From Chromera velia (taxonomy: Eukaryota; Sar; Chromeraceae), in contig JAHBMJ010002466.1 of NCBI GenBank assembly GCA_018398765.1, forward strand, positions 1 to 18,753: a stretch of DNA of 18,753 bases. The letters run 5' to 3'. The first letter of the stretch is position 1. Every line of letters begins with the position of its first letter. The position numbers and the translations under genes were made by a program. Positions 1 through 8,790 of the stretch are shown here, in pieces. Under the pieces are notes generated by a model that was not told the origin of the DNA, ran no database searches, and was given only the letters and a program-made list of their open reading frames with translations.

Positions 1-606
1 CCACCGCTGTCACCATCAAAAAGTGAACACGCTGCAGACAGGAAGGATCCAAATGAATGCACACACAGCTAGATCGTTTGTTTGATCCCAAATAGTACAC
101 AAAACAGGGGTGTTTGCAGATCGATGCACAAGGAGCTGTTGGCATCGAAAAAAGATTACATAAAGTAGTCTGTCTTTTCAAGGTTCTTTTGTTTTTCGTG
201 ATGTCAAAACGATGAAAGACGGACGGAAGTGGGAAAGAGCATGGTGACGGGCACCGAGAAATAGGACAAAGAAAACATAAAGAGAGAGGGGAGAGAGATA
301 GAGACTGGTCTCGGAACGGAAGACAGAGGAGGGGAAGGAAGGGAAAAAGAGACACAGACACGTATACAACGGGAAGAAAGAGAGCATAAGGAATGTTTGC
401 AGGTAAACAGACAGACTGTATGAGTTTTCGACCTTTCTCCCTTACTACTCGCTCGTAATGCACTCACGAGATACTCATGCAATTTAAAAACAGGCGGTGG
501 TTCAAGACTCAACATACTCGTGTGGTAAAGGATACACCATGTGGGGGGGGTTTTCACGCATTGTTTTTCCTTTTTTTCAAGTCAGACACTGGAGAACATA
601 AGAAAC
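1..606. other. Intergenic stretch, no supported gene
   Basis: I see no gene here that I can support. The plus strand becomes increasingly purine-rich from about 250 (runs of AGAGAG and GGAAGG), ahead of the large purine tract that follows. A short G run lies at 542-550. The open frames on the minus strand are serine, leucine and phenylalanine rich, as expected from polypurine composition, and show no domain or splice support. Confidence 0.6.
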
Positions 607-733
607 TCTGCTGAACCGACAGAAAGAAAGAGAGAAGACAGAAAAGAAGGTACTTGGGAGAGAGGGAGGGAGGGAAGGAAGCAAGCAAGCAAGCAAGGAA
701 TGAAGGAATTCAGGAAGGAGAGAGAGAGAGTCT

Positions 734-768
<35 letters not shown>

Positions 769-903
769 CGAGGAAGGGAGGGAGGGAGAGAGAGGCAGGG
801 AGGGAGAGAGGGAGAGAGGGAGAGGAAGAAAGAAAAGTAGACAAAGCGGAAAGGAAGGAAGGAAGAAAGAAAGAAAGAAAGAAAGAAAGACAGACAGACA
901 GAC

Positions 904-987
<84 letters not shown>

Positions 988-990
988 GAG

Positions 991-1029
<39 letters not shown>

Positions 1030-1080
1030 GAGGCAGACAGAAAGACAGAAAGAAAGAGAAGGGAAAAGAGGGACGAAAAA
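607..1080 (+). repeat. Compound polypurine microsatellite
   Basis: This is an almost unbroken purine strand of about 470 bases. It is built from blocks of (GA)n, (GAAA)n, (GGGA)n, (AAGC)n at about 678-696 and (GACA)n at about 888-906. The longest pure blocks are GAAA at about 904-942, GA at about 942-979 and GAAA at about 991-1028. Long open frames across it on both strands encode only Glu/Arg/Lys or Ser/Leu/Phe low complexity and are artefacts of the repeat. Confidence 0.93.
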
Positions 1081-1181
1081 ATGATGGGCAGCGAGAAAGA
1101 CAGGACGGCCAAAATCGAAGAGAGACAAAATGAGGTACAGATACACAACGGCCTCGCCCATGGACGACGATTCGGAATGAT

Positions 1182-1327
1182 CTACCGAAACATCCTGCAT
1201 GCATGCGCGATCTGTCGAAGTGCATGTGCCACTGACTGACTCGTTATACACGTGTTGTGCACGTTGGTACACCCAGTTCCAGCAGCTGCTAAAGCGTCGC
1301 AGTCCGAAACTGAGATGCCAACGCACT
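1182..1327 (-). CDS. Candidate cysteine-containing exon of the mucin-like gene
   Basis: This is a tentative exon. On the minus strand an acceptor-like CATGCAG ends at 1328. The following frame reads E-CVGISVSDCDALAAAG, then a further Cys-rich stretch (GTGCTNVHNTC). Four cysteines fall within about 30 residues, a spacing loosely like a small disulfide-bonded domain, though I cannot name the fold. The exon would start in phase 1, matching the phase 1 donor of the threonine-rich exon at 1672, so the two can be spliced in frame. The frame stays open to about 1182; the true 3' boundary is unknown, and a GTCAGT-like donor lies near 1235. Function unknown. The alternative is chance open sequence. 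Confidence 0.3.
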
Positions 1328-1671
1328 CTGCATGCTCAAATGATAGATGTGCAAGTATGAAGATGCAGAGAATGAGAACACGGAAGGTGCAGCAAGAAAA
1401 GAAAGCTGGGGGTACCGAATCAGATGGATGTGTGAGGAGCGGCGGGACGCGATCGGAGTTGCTGAGTTTCTTTAAAGGAATACAAGTGGAGCAGTTGCAT
1501 GCTGAGGTTCTTGAAAGAAAGAAAATTGAATCGAGCGCATGGGGTGAAGATCGCAATGATCAGACGCAAGAGAGGAAATCAGAGACCTTCGGAGTGATGA
1601 CATGCAGTGGAATGCATGCATGCTCAAGCCTGCGTGCCATGCAGCTTCAAATACGTCGATCATCGACTCAC

Positions 1672-1905
1672 CATCCGGCGCTGGCTTCGGACTGGCTGTC
1701 GTCGTTGTCGTGGTGGTGGTAGTAGTTGTTGTGGTGGTCGTGGTGGTCGTGGTGGTCGTGGTGGTTGTTGTTCCTCCGGCTGCTGTCGTCGTCGTTGTGG
1801 TGGTCGTAGTTGCTCCTGCTGCCGTTGTGGTTGTTGTCGTGGTAGTGGTATCTCCAATTGAAGTCGTAGTTGTGGTGGTGGTGGCGTTGCTATTGAGGCC
1901 GCTGT
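1672..1905 (-). CDS. Candidate mucin-like threonine-rich exon
   Basis: On the minus strand this frame reads DSGLNSNA, then runs of threonine broken by short spacers (SIGD, AAGA, AAGG), then ASPKPAPD. About 50 threonines are encoded by all four ACN codons, so the array is not a pure trinucleotide slippage product. An acceptor-like TGCAG ends at 1906. A strong donor GTGAGT begins at 1671, leaving a phase 1 exon end. Poly-threonine with Ala/Gly/Pro spacers is typical of O-glycosylated linkers in secreted or surface proteins. The plus strand reads the same repeat as poly-valine, which is much less plausible as a soluble protein. No start codon or upstream exon was identified, so the gene is partial at best. 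What it does is unknown. Confidence 0.4.
1699..1887 (+). repeat. GTN/ACN trinucleotide repeat
   Basis: The plus strand is a run of GTN triplets in blocks of about 25, 9, 9 and 7, separated by four-triplet spacers rich in GCN and CCN. It underlies the candidate threonine-rich exon on the minus strand. The variable base sits at the wobble position of both the Val (plus) and Thr (minus) readings, so wobble alone cannot decide the strand. Confidence 0.85.
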
Positions 1906-2091
1906 CTGCATTGTCAATCGAGCGGTCGATCAGTTGTGCAATTAATTATTTGATCTGGGCTGCCTTTCTTTGGGAAGGTCTGAATGGATGGCTGCAAGAA
2001 GCTGCTTTGGCAATTTATCAGCTGCTTTGAATGCAATTGCGAATTTCGTATTTCGTCATACATCATCCGAAGCCATCCGGCCCATCACAAG

Positions 2092-2132
<41 letters not shown>

Positions 2133-2311
2133 AGAGAGACAGACAGGCACTACCAGACACAGTAAAAGCGAGAAGGATAATGAAAGAGAGAGAACCATTA
2201 AAGAAAGAGTCAAATGAGGAGATAATTGTGCGAACAGACGAGCAAAGTACATGTACACACACATTGCAGAGAGAGTTGAGAAGAGGGAGAAGGCGAAGAA
2301 GTGAAGGCGGT

Positions 2312-2346
<35 letters not shown>

Positions 2347-2864
2347 AGAGAGAGAGAGAGAGAGAGAGATGGACGGATAGACAGACTCATACACGGACAG
2401 AGAGAAAGCGAGAGTAAGAAACAAGAGAGATGCAAACGCAGAGATGCAAAGAGGGAGGGAAACAGAGAAAGAACGAAGAAGAAAAAGGAAGGGAAAGCCA
2501 AAGGGAGAATAAAGAAAGAGAGAGGAGACTGACCGATCAACCACGAAAGGTCTGGCACAGGAGTCGCTGCATTATGTACATATTCATTCAAGAAGAAGCA
2601 AAAACTCAAATTTGCCGTGAACTCAAGTGGGTTGGTTTCATAGCATGGACTGCTTTCGGGCATGCTTCCAAAGTCCAGAGCAGGGCTGAAATCCTCAGCA
2701 TTTTCACGCACAAATACACACAAACCCACACACTGTCACACAGAAACACAGAGGAGGGGGGGGGACAGATTCTACAGGAGAAAGAACGGCAGAAAGGGGG
2801 AAAGTCAGAGAAAGGGTCTGGACACTTGTGTGTGCATATATGGGAAGCAAAGGCACACCACGGA

Positions 2865-2896
<32 letters not shown>

Positions 2897-3010
2897 TGTG
2901 TGTGTGTGCGTGTGTGTGTGCGTGTGTGTGTGAGTGCAGGTGGTGTCCGTGCAGCCCACCAGAACGGACTGCACGTACATACTGCCAAGAAACGCATAAC
3001 GTAGAGCTCT
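1906..3010. other. Microsatellite-rich intergenic or intronic DNA
   Basis: This stretch holds (AG)n at about 2099-2129, a longer interrupted (GA)n at about 2311-2370, a purine-rich strand from 2400 to 2530, and a compound (TG)n-(AG)n-(TG)n tract at about 2865-2933. Sequence between about 2530 and 2750 is of ordinary complexity. A minus-strand frame starting near 2701 opens with a weakly hydrophobic leader (MLRISALLWTLEA), but nothing else supports an exon. It lies downstream of gene A's stop codon and upstream of the candidate mucin-like exon. Confidence 0.6.
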
Positions 3011-3733
3011 TCACCCCTTCCTCGCCCTGCTATATAGCGCACCTTCAGACAGAACTCCCTCGCTAAACTTTCGCGTCTCCTCGGCCCTTCCCTTCTTTTC
3101 CATCTCCTCTACAACGTCCCCCTGCGGCTGTTGAAATGACACCTCCTTCACCTCCCCCGTCCGCCGGTTCTCGATCCACACCGTTTCCTGATACAGGGAG
3201 AAAAGGGTCACGCTCCTGTCTGCAAGCTCTGCCTCGACACGATCAAAGAGCTCCCAGAAATTCGATCCTGACGTGTCCTGAGAGCGGAGGCAGGGGCAGA
3301 AACAGCAAAGGTGATGTTTCTCATGCATCTTTCTTTTTTTCTTCTGGACAGACATTGCCAGCAAAAGGGTGCAAGAGAGAGGGAGAAACTTACAGACGGT
3401 CAAACCGAGGAGAAGATAAGCAGGCACGCTGCATCTTTCTCTTTTTCTGTGCTTCTTTGCTCCTTTTCCCTGCACTGATCAGGAAGCCCAGAACCTTTTT
3501 GAGTTGCACGAAATTTCTTTCTGATCAGCTGCCTTCTCCTTTCCCCAAATGTGTATAGGGTCTGGAGAGCTTTCTTCTTCTGGTGTTTCTTGAAATCTTT
3601 TCTTCTGCATGTCGCTAGGGTGGCTCTTCTTCTTTCATCTTTGTTCAACATCCATCGTAGTATTGAAGCCCTCGCTTAATGATCGGTGTCTTGTCATCCC
3701 CAAAGAGACAGATAGACAGACACACCCACGCGA

Positions 3734-3802
<69 letters not shown>

Positions 3803-3984
3803 TAGAGAGAGAGAGAGAGAAACACACTAAATTGTCCTCACTTTCCTTTTTTCTCTTCCTTTCTTTGATAGACAAACAAAAACCAGACAGACAGACAGAC
3901 AGACAGGCAGGCAGGCAGGTAGGTAGATCACACACCCACATAACACGCGCATTCAAACACACACATACACACACACACACACAC

Positions 3985-4022
<38 letters not shown>

Positions 4023-4126
4023 AACACACACAAATAAAGAAAGGAAGTGAGGAAAAGGCAGAGAGAAAGGCAGGGAGAAAGGAAGAGAGAAAGGAGGAAG
4101 GAAAGAAGAAAGGAAGGAAGGAACGA

Positions 4127-4158
<32 letters not shown>

Positions 4159-5161
4159 AGGAAAGAAAGAAAGAAAGAAAGAAAGAAAGAAGGAAGGAAG
4201 GAAAGAAAGGTAAACAATAGAAGGGAGGCCGAAACACACTTTCACGGAGAAGAGAAGAGAAGAGAAGAGAAAAGAACAATGGCATCACCTGTTCATCCCC
4301 TGCCGTGATGAAAGCCTGATACCCCGTCTCTGCACTCGAGGCACCGGTCATCGCAACTTCCGCTACGAGGATATCGCTCTGCATGCATGGAGATCGACGG
4401 TAGAGCGGAAATGTGCACGAACTATGATAGATAGGCAGCGACATACATTAAGAGGAAGAGTGAGCGAGATCCAATCCGCCGGAGAGAATGCGACAGAGCT
4501 GTGGCGCACCCAACAAAATTCGGTGTGTGACTACATTTCCTGATCGACACGCATATACCGTCTCACCGACCTGCATGAGGAAGTAGGTGGAGTCCAGCAG
4601 CCTCCGTCTGGTCGACCCGTCCACGTTCTTCAGAGCAACAGCAACCTTCAGAGGGGGCGCTGCCCTCTCTGTCAACAAATCATCCAGCGCCTTTGCGACT
4701 TCTGTGCCGAATCGGGTGTCCTGCAGCTGCCTTCGTCTCTGCTCGTTGTCGTTATATGGGGAGGAGAATGTGACAGAAATTTGGGAAGACATCACATAGT
4801 CCTCGCTGCTCTGCGGATTGTCTGCTGCGGGCCAAAGAAAGTACCAGAGAAGGGATACTGTCAAAGCCGCAAAAACCGTCCCGATGGACATGAAAATTGC
4901 CATCCACGCACCCATGGGAAGACACGTCCAGCAGCCCGACGCTCCCTCATACCCCCCTTTCATCTTTTTCCTTCTGCTCTCGCCCTTCTCGTCGTCGGGT
5001 GCCGTTGGAAGAGAGTCAAGGTCGACTGCGTCCTCTTCCTCTGCGGAGTCGAGAAGGAGCTTCGCGCTGCTCCGGCTGCTTTTCGGGGGGGGAGGGGGCG
5101 GGTACTGGGCGGGAGGCTGGGGTCTTTCATTGGTCTGGCCGGCACCTGATGAGGACGGCAT
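3011..5161 (-). CDS. Gene A: single-pass membrane protein, paralog of gene B
   Basis: Function is unknown. The model has three exons on the minus strand: 5161-4571, 4378-4289 and 3277-3011 (stop TGA), all joined in phase 0, giving about 315 residues. The terminal acceptor has a long pyrimidine tract ending CTCTCAG. The first donor, CAG|GTCGGT, is weak but keeps frame. The N-terminal part is proline-rich (six prolines in a row), then acidic (AEEEDAVDLD), then basic (SRRKKMK). One membrane segment runs from AWMAIF to LLWYFLW at about residues 85-110, which suggests N-in, C-out topology. The C-terminal part reads SSQISVTFSS, RRRQLQD, LKVAVAL, TRRRLLD and, in exon 3, SNFWELFDRVEAELADRSVTL. The same landmarks occur in order in gene B at 10396, and this comparison identified exons 2 and 3. 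Alternating strand and helix pattern around RRRLL suggests an alpha/beta (SEA-like or ferredoxin-like) fold; this is inference. The frame is open upstream to a Met at 5332, which would add 57 basic, Ser-rich residues. Confidence 0.72.
3278..4288 (-). other. Gene A intron 2, microsatellite-laden
   Basis: This inferred GT-AG intron runs from GTGATG (donor at 4288) to CTCTCAG (acceptor ending at 3278) and is about 1 kb long. Its middle consists of several microsatellites. The flanking exons join in phase 0, and the protein on both sides matches gene B, which has no interruption at this place. Confidence 0.65.
3719..4210 (+). repeat. Compound microsatellite cluster inside gene A intron 2
   Basis: In order on the plus strand: (AC)n at about 3739-3764, (AG)n at about 3764-3820, (GACA)n then (GGCA)n and (GGTA)n at about 3888-3927, (AC)n with minor interruptions at about 3955-4032, and a GGAA/GAAA purine tract at about 4040-4210. 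This explains the long serine/leucine/phenylalanine and threonine/histidine frames here, which are not genes. Confidence 0.92.
5085..5122 (+). other. G-run cluster, possible G-quadruplex, opposite gene A exon 1
   Basis: The plus strand carries runs of 8, 5, 3, 3, 3 and 4 guanines separated by short loops, which satisfies the usual four-run quadruplex pattern. On the minus strand this is the codon run for the polyproline segment of gene A, so the G-rich strand is the template strand. Confidence 0.6.
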
Positions 5162-6568
5162 GCATGCAACGAGGGAATTTAAGGAGATCAACCGAGAATT
5201 TTTTAGTCTAGATGGAAAGTCAGGCTGCAGCAGGCACGTTGACGAAGCAAAGTTGGCTCTTGCTTTGCACCATGCGACGCTTCTATTCACGCTGCGAGAG
5301 AGAATGACCTGCAGGAGCATTTGCATTTGCACCGTCGGAGAATTGGGGGTTCAGTTGGCTGGGGGTCGGTCGGGAAGACCGTGCTGCAGAAGGATATGAA
5401 TAACAGGCAGGCATACGGAAAATCCACAATGTTAATAGCATAAGTCCACCAGAGACCATATACATGGATCTGTACACATGTTTGTACAAGCATGCCCGCA
5501 CATGCACTATCGATACATAAAAGAGGCGTTCGCGTTGAACGGAAATTTGACTCCGCCTCGCAGGAGAGTCCCTGAGATCCGTCCATCATTCGGTGGCACT
5601 CAAATTTGTTGGGTTGCGCCTTGTTGCAGTTGAAGAGGTAAAAGGGGCACAAAAATATGCAGACAAACCTCCGTAGGAAGGGGGAGGTACGCTTCCCGGA
5701 ACTGCGGGCAAGTTTCCGTACCCTGCATGCAGACACACCGAGACACCAGAGCTAAACCATCCATGCCCGCAGCACCAGTAAGCGGAAGACAAGGCCATTT
5801 CATGCATGGACTGTGTGTGGGAGCAACCGACTAATAACTCACATCGCGGGTTTTCATCACTCATCGTTGATCTTCAGAACAACGGTTGGATATATATATA
5901 TTTGAGTCACATGTACTGTTGCTTGCAATTCTGCGGAAAGCGTACAAACATGAGAAAGGTTTTGTGGTTACTCTTTCAAGAAGCTTAATTGCGAGCGTTT
6001 AGGTTTGATAGGAACTTCGATGGTGCACGGGAATCGACGAGCTCTGTCCGCACAATCAAGCATTCGGGCATATAGTGGCTTGTGCTCGACCACACCGAAA
6101 TCGAATTCGATTGTAGTAATAACATTTTGCCTCGGAGGGCAGCTCAACCCGCGGCGCGGGGGCCCTGAGATTGCGCGCACTTGCATAAACATGCACGCGC
6201 GGTCGAGCCTATATAAAATTGTAATGTCCCTACGGGACATGCCGTGGCCCCCAGGGGTGAGATAGGGTAAGAGCACTAAGAGGTGCGTCCATAATCGTGG
6301 TACATGCATGTAACAGGTTCCCCTTCCCATATTAATACATATTAATATATGGTGCATGACAAAACCCTCAATCACGGTTGTTGGCTGCGCAAAGGTGTAG
6401 CCGCGGTATCTGTAAATGCCATAGAGGGCCGGAGATGGCTGGACGGGCTTCAAGACGGTTGCGAAGAAGAAATAAGAAAAGCTCTGCTATTAGATACGTT
6501 TGCTAATAAGAAAATTAATGATGTACAAGGACTTCGCTAACACATGTTGTTAACGTGAATAAACGTGA
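5162..6568. other. Intergenic region upstream of gene A
   Basis: I see no gene I can support. The region begins with TGCATGCA at 5161-5168, overlapping the predicted start codon of gene A, and has another at 5724-5731. A short (AT)n run lies at about 5889-5900. A GC-rich patch at about 6150-6200 is followed by a TATA-like TATATAAAA at 6210-6218 and a perfect 7 bp inverted repeat at 6224-6240. An AT-rich near-palindrome lies at about 6330-6350. Open frames of 60-160 residues occur on both strands without recognisable domains or splice signals. Confidence 0.5.
6224..6240. repeat. Perfect inverted repeat, 7 bp arms
   Basis: ATGTCCC and GGGACAT flank a 3-base TAC spacer. It lies just after the TATA-like sequence at 6210-6218. 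It could be a protein-binding dyad or a small hairpin; no associated gene is supported nearby. Confidence 0.6.
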
Positions 6569-6802
6569 AACCTCCCTGAACCTAAGTGCTACTTGAAAAA
6601 ATATAATCAAGATCATCTCTATCTGCGACATCTTTTTTCAAGAGACCATCCACGCCTGCGGTGTAGAGAATCAAGACACCGTCCAGATATGTGGCTTTGG
6701 TTTTTAAGACACCATAAATAATCCATGCCTGCGGCGCAGACTTTCAAGGTTATCCAAAAATGCGGCCTGAACTATCAAATGGTAGTTACGTTCAGGGAGG
6801 TC
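6569..6802. mobile_element. MITE-like non-autonomous DNA transposon
   Basis: The ends form terminal inverted repeats of about 28 bp (6569-6596 and 6775-6802) matching at 22 positions, with an identical 12-base core ACCTCCCTGAAC. The element is flanked on both sides by the same 8 bp, AAACGTGA (6561-6568 and 6803-6810), as expected of a target-site duplication. It is 234 bp long and has no coding capacity. Inside are two related 20 bp segments at 6648-6667 and 6721-6740 (17 of 20 identical, centred on GCCTGCGG). An 8 bp duplication is the usual size for hAT elements, and 8-9 bp also fits Mutator-like elements; the superfamily cannot be fixed from this copy. Confidence 0.7.
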
Positions 6803-6810
6803 AAACGTGA

Positions 6811-7369
6811 AAGAAAAAATGAAATTGTAACTGCAGCAATACATTACTGATAAAACTTTAACAACTTATTTTTGCTTATTAAAAAAAAAAAATTACAGTG
6901 CTCCCTGCTAACATCTACTTACATTTTTATTTTTTATTTATAGAGTCAATATATAGGTCTTTTATATACAGATACACATGCTGTAATATTTCTTTCATTT
7001 ACTTTCATTTATATTTTGGCGATTCTAGTAGTAGCATAGTAGCATATATAGTAGCCAAACATTATATACGCCTTTTATTATCAACTTGCTCTTTTAAATC
7101 ATCTAGTTGTGACTGAGACTGTGAGCTAGTCTATAAAATGTTTGAACACAACATTATATAAGTCCTAAACTACACGCTTGCTACGCTTGCTGTATTAGTT
7201 GCTGTAGTTGATTGTGTTCACTTACTCACTGACCAACATACTTAGTCACTAACTCACTGAGTCATTTTTGCTTTCTTTACTAATTCACTTACTCACTGTC
7301 TCACTTGTTCACTCACTTACTCCCTCATTTTCCCTGTTTCTCTTTAATCACTCACCCATATGCCCAAAG
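6811..7369. other. AT-rich spacer grading into degenerate repeats
   Basis: 6811-7200 is AT-rich, with an A run at about 6881-6892 and no supported gene. From about 7210 to 7330 the plus strand becomes a degenerate short repeat of the ACTCACTN type, which leads into the satellite array. Confidence 0.55.
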
Positions 7370-8790
7370 TTAACGGCTTCCATTAAAACTCTCACATCCA
7401 CATACCCAAACGGCTTTTGTTCACACACTCGCTCTCTCTGTCTCTCTTCATTTATTTCTATTTACCCACAGGCCCTAGCGGCTTGAAGTTCTATTTATAC
7501 ACTGAGTCTCATTCTCTCTTAGTGACAGGCTGTCTCTATTCATTCAGGTACCCACACGCCCATGCAAATATCTTATGCGAGTCCTTGTCCCTCTTCATTC
7601 ACCCACACGCCCAACCAGCTCCTATTTACCTAGCCTGTTCATACCGGTTCACACACTCGCTTTCCCTATCTGTGTTCATGCACCCACACTATCGTGATAC
7701 CCCAAACGGCTTCTGTTTATACACTCGCTCTCCATGTCTCTCTTCATTATTCTTCATTGATTCACTGCATGAGGCCCAAGCGGCTTCTGTTCACACACTC
7801 GCTCTCCTTGTATCTCCTTATCTCTTTTCATTCACCCACATGCCCAAACGGCTTCTGTTCATACACTCACTCTCCCTGTCTCTCTTAATTCATCAGCAGG
7901 CCCAAGCGGCTTCTGTTTACACACTTGATATCTCTTCATTCATCCACAAGCCTAACCATAGGCCCGAGCGGCTTTTGTTCAATGACACATAATTGATCCC
8001 TCTTCATTCATCTACGGGCCCAAACGGCTCCTGTTCCTAGCTTCTGTTCACATACTCATTCTCCTTATCTCTTTTTCTTCGCCTGCACGCCCAACCGGCT
8101 TCTATTCAGTGACACACACTCGCTCTCCTTATATCTCCTTGTCTCCCTTCATTCACCCATACGCCCAAGCGGCTTCTGTTCACACACTCGCTCTCCTTGT
8201 ATCTCCTTGTCTCCCTTCATTTACCCACACACCCAAGCGGCTTCTGTTCACACACTTACTCTCCTTGTATCTCCTTGTCTCCCTTCATTTACCCACATGC
8301 CCAAATGGCTTTTGTTCACATACTCGTTCTCCCTGTCTCTTTTCACTTATCCATAGGCCCAAGCGGCTTTTGTATGTTTTTATTCACACACTTGATCTCT
8401 CTTCATTCATCCACAGGCCTATTAACCAGCGGCCTAAGCGGCTTTTCTTCAATGACACACAATTGATGTCTCTTCATTCATCTACGGGCCCAAGTGGCTT
8501 CTGTTCACACACTCGTTCTCCTTATCTCGCCCGCACATCCAAACGGCTTCTGTTCACAAACTCATATATACTCATAAACACGCTCGCTCTCTCCGTCTCT
8601 CTTCATTCATCCACCTGCAAGCCTAAGTGGATTCTGTTACTGCATATACTTCCTTTCTATACCCCTCTTTCTCCATACACCCACATGCCCAAACATTTTC
8701 CCACACGCCCAAATAGCTTCTGTTCATACACTTGCTTACCTAGCTTTATCTACAGGCCTAAACGGCTTCTGTTCATATCTCTCCCTCTTG
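7370..8790 (+). repeat. Degenerate satellite array with 57-68 bp unit
   Basis: A pyrimidine-rich unit recurs about twenty times. Each begins near GCCCAAGCGGCTTCTGTTCA, followed by CACACTCGCTCTCC, a CTT/TCTC-rich part and CTTCATTCACCCACA. Successive copies of the CGGCTT landmark at 8170, 8238 and 8306 are 68 bp apart; the next, at 8364, is 58 bp on. Because the unit is not a multiple of three, the long plus-strand frames here (about 190 and 240 residues) change frame at every unit and are not credible proteins. A larger period of 470 bp is superimposed (see 7915-8040 and 8385-8510). Confidence 0.92.

Noticed and set aside
582-1326. Several long minus- and plus-strand open frames rich in Ser/Leu/Phe or Glu/Arg/Lys
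   Set aside because: They are translations of GA/GAAA microsatellites in several frames, with no other support.
1602-2030. Plus-strand frame with long poly-valine runs
   Set aside because: A chain of 25 consecutive valines is implausible; the complementary threonine frame with a GTGAGT donor explains the same repeat better.
4561-4567. GTGAGA as the donor for gene A intron 1
   Set aside because: It is a better consensus than GTCGGT but leaves phase 1 and shifts exon 2 into a frame that meets a stop codon.
4448-4570. C-terminal end of gene A as the unspliced frame (ending LDLAHSSS)
   Set aside because: This tail has no counterpart in gene B, whereas splicing to 4378 and 3277 restores the match in phase.
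5968-6453. Minus-strand 161-residue frame
   Set aside because: No domain, low-complexity pattern or splice context; it crosses the TATA-like site and the inverted repeat.
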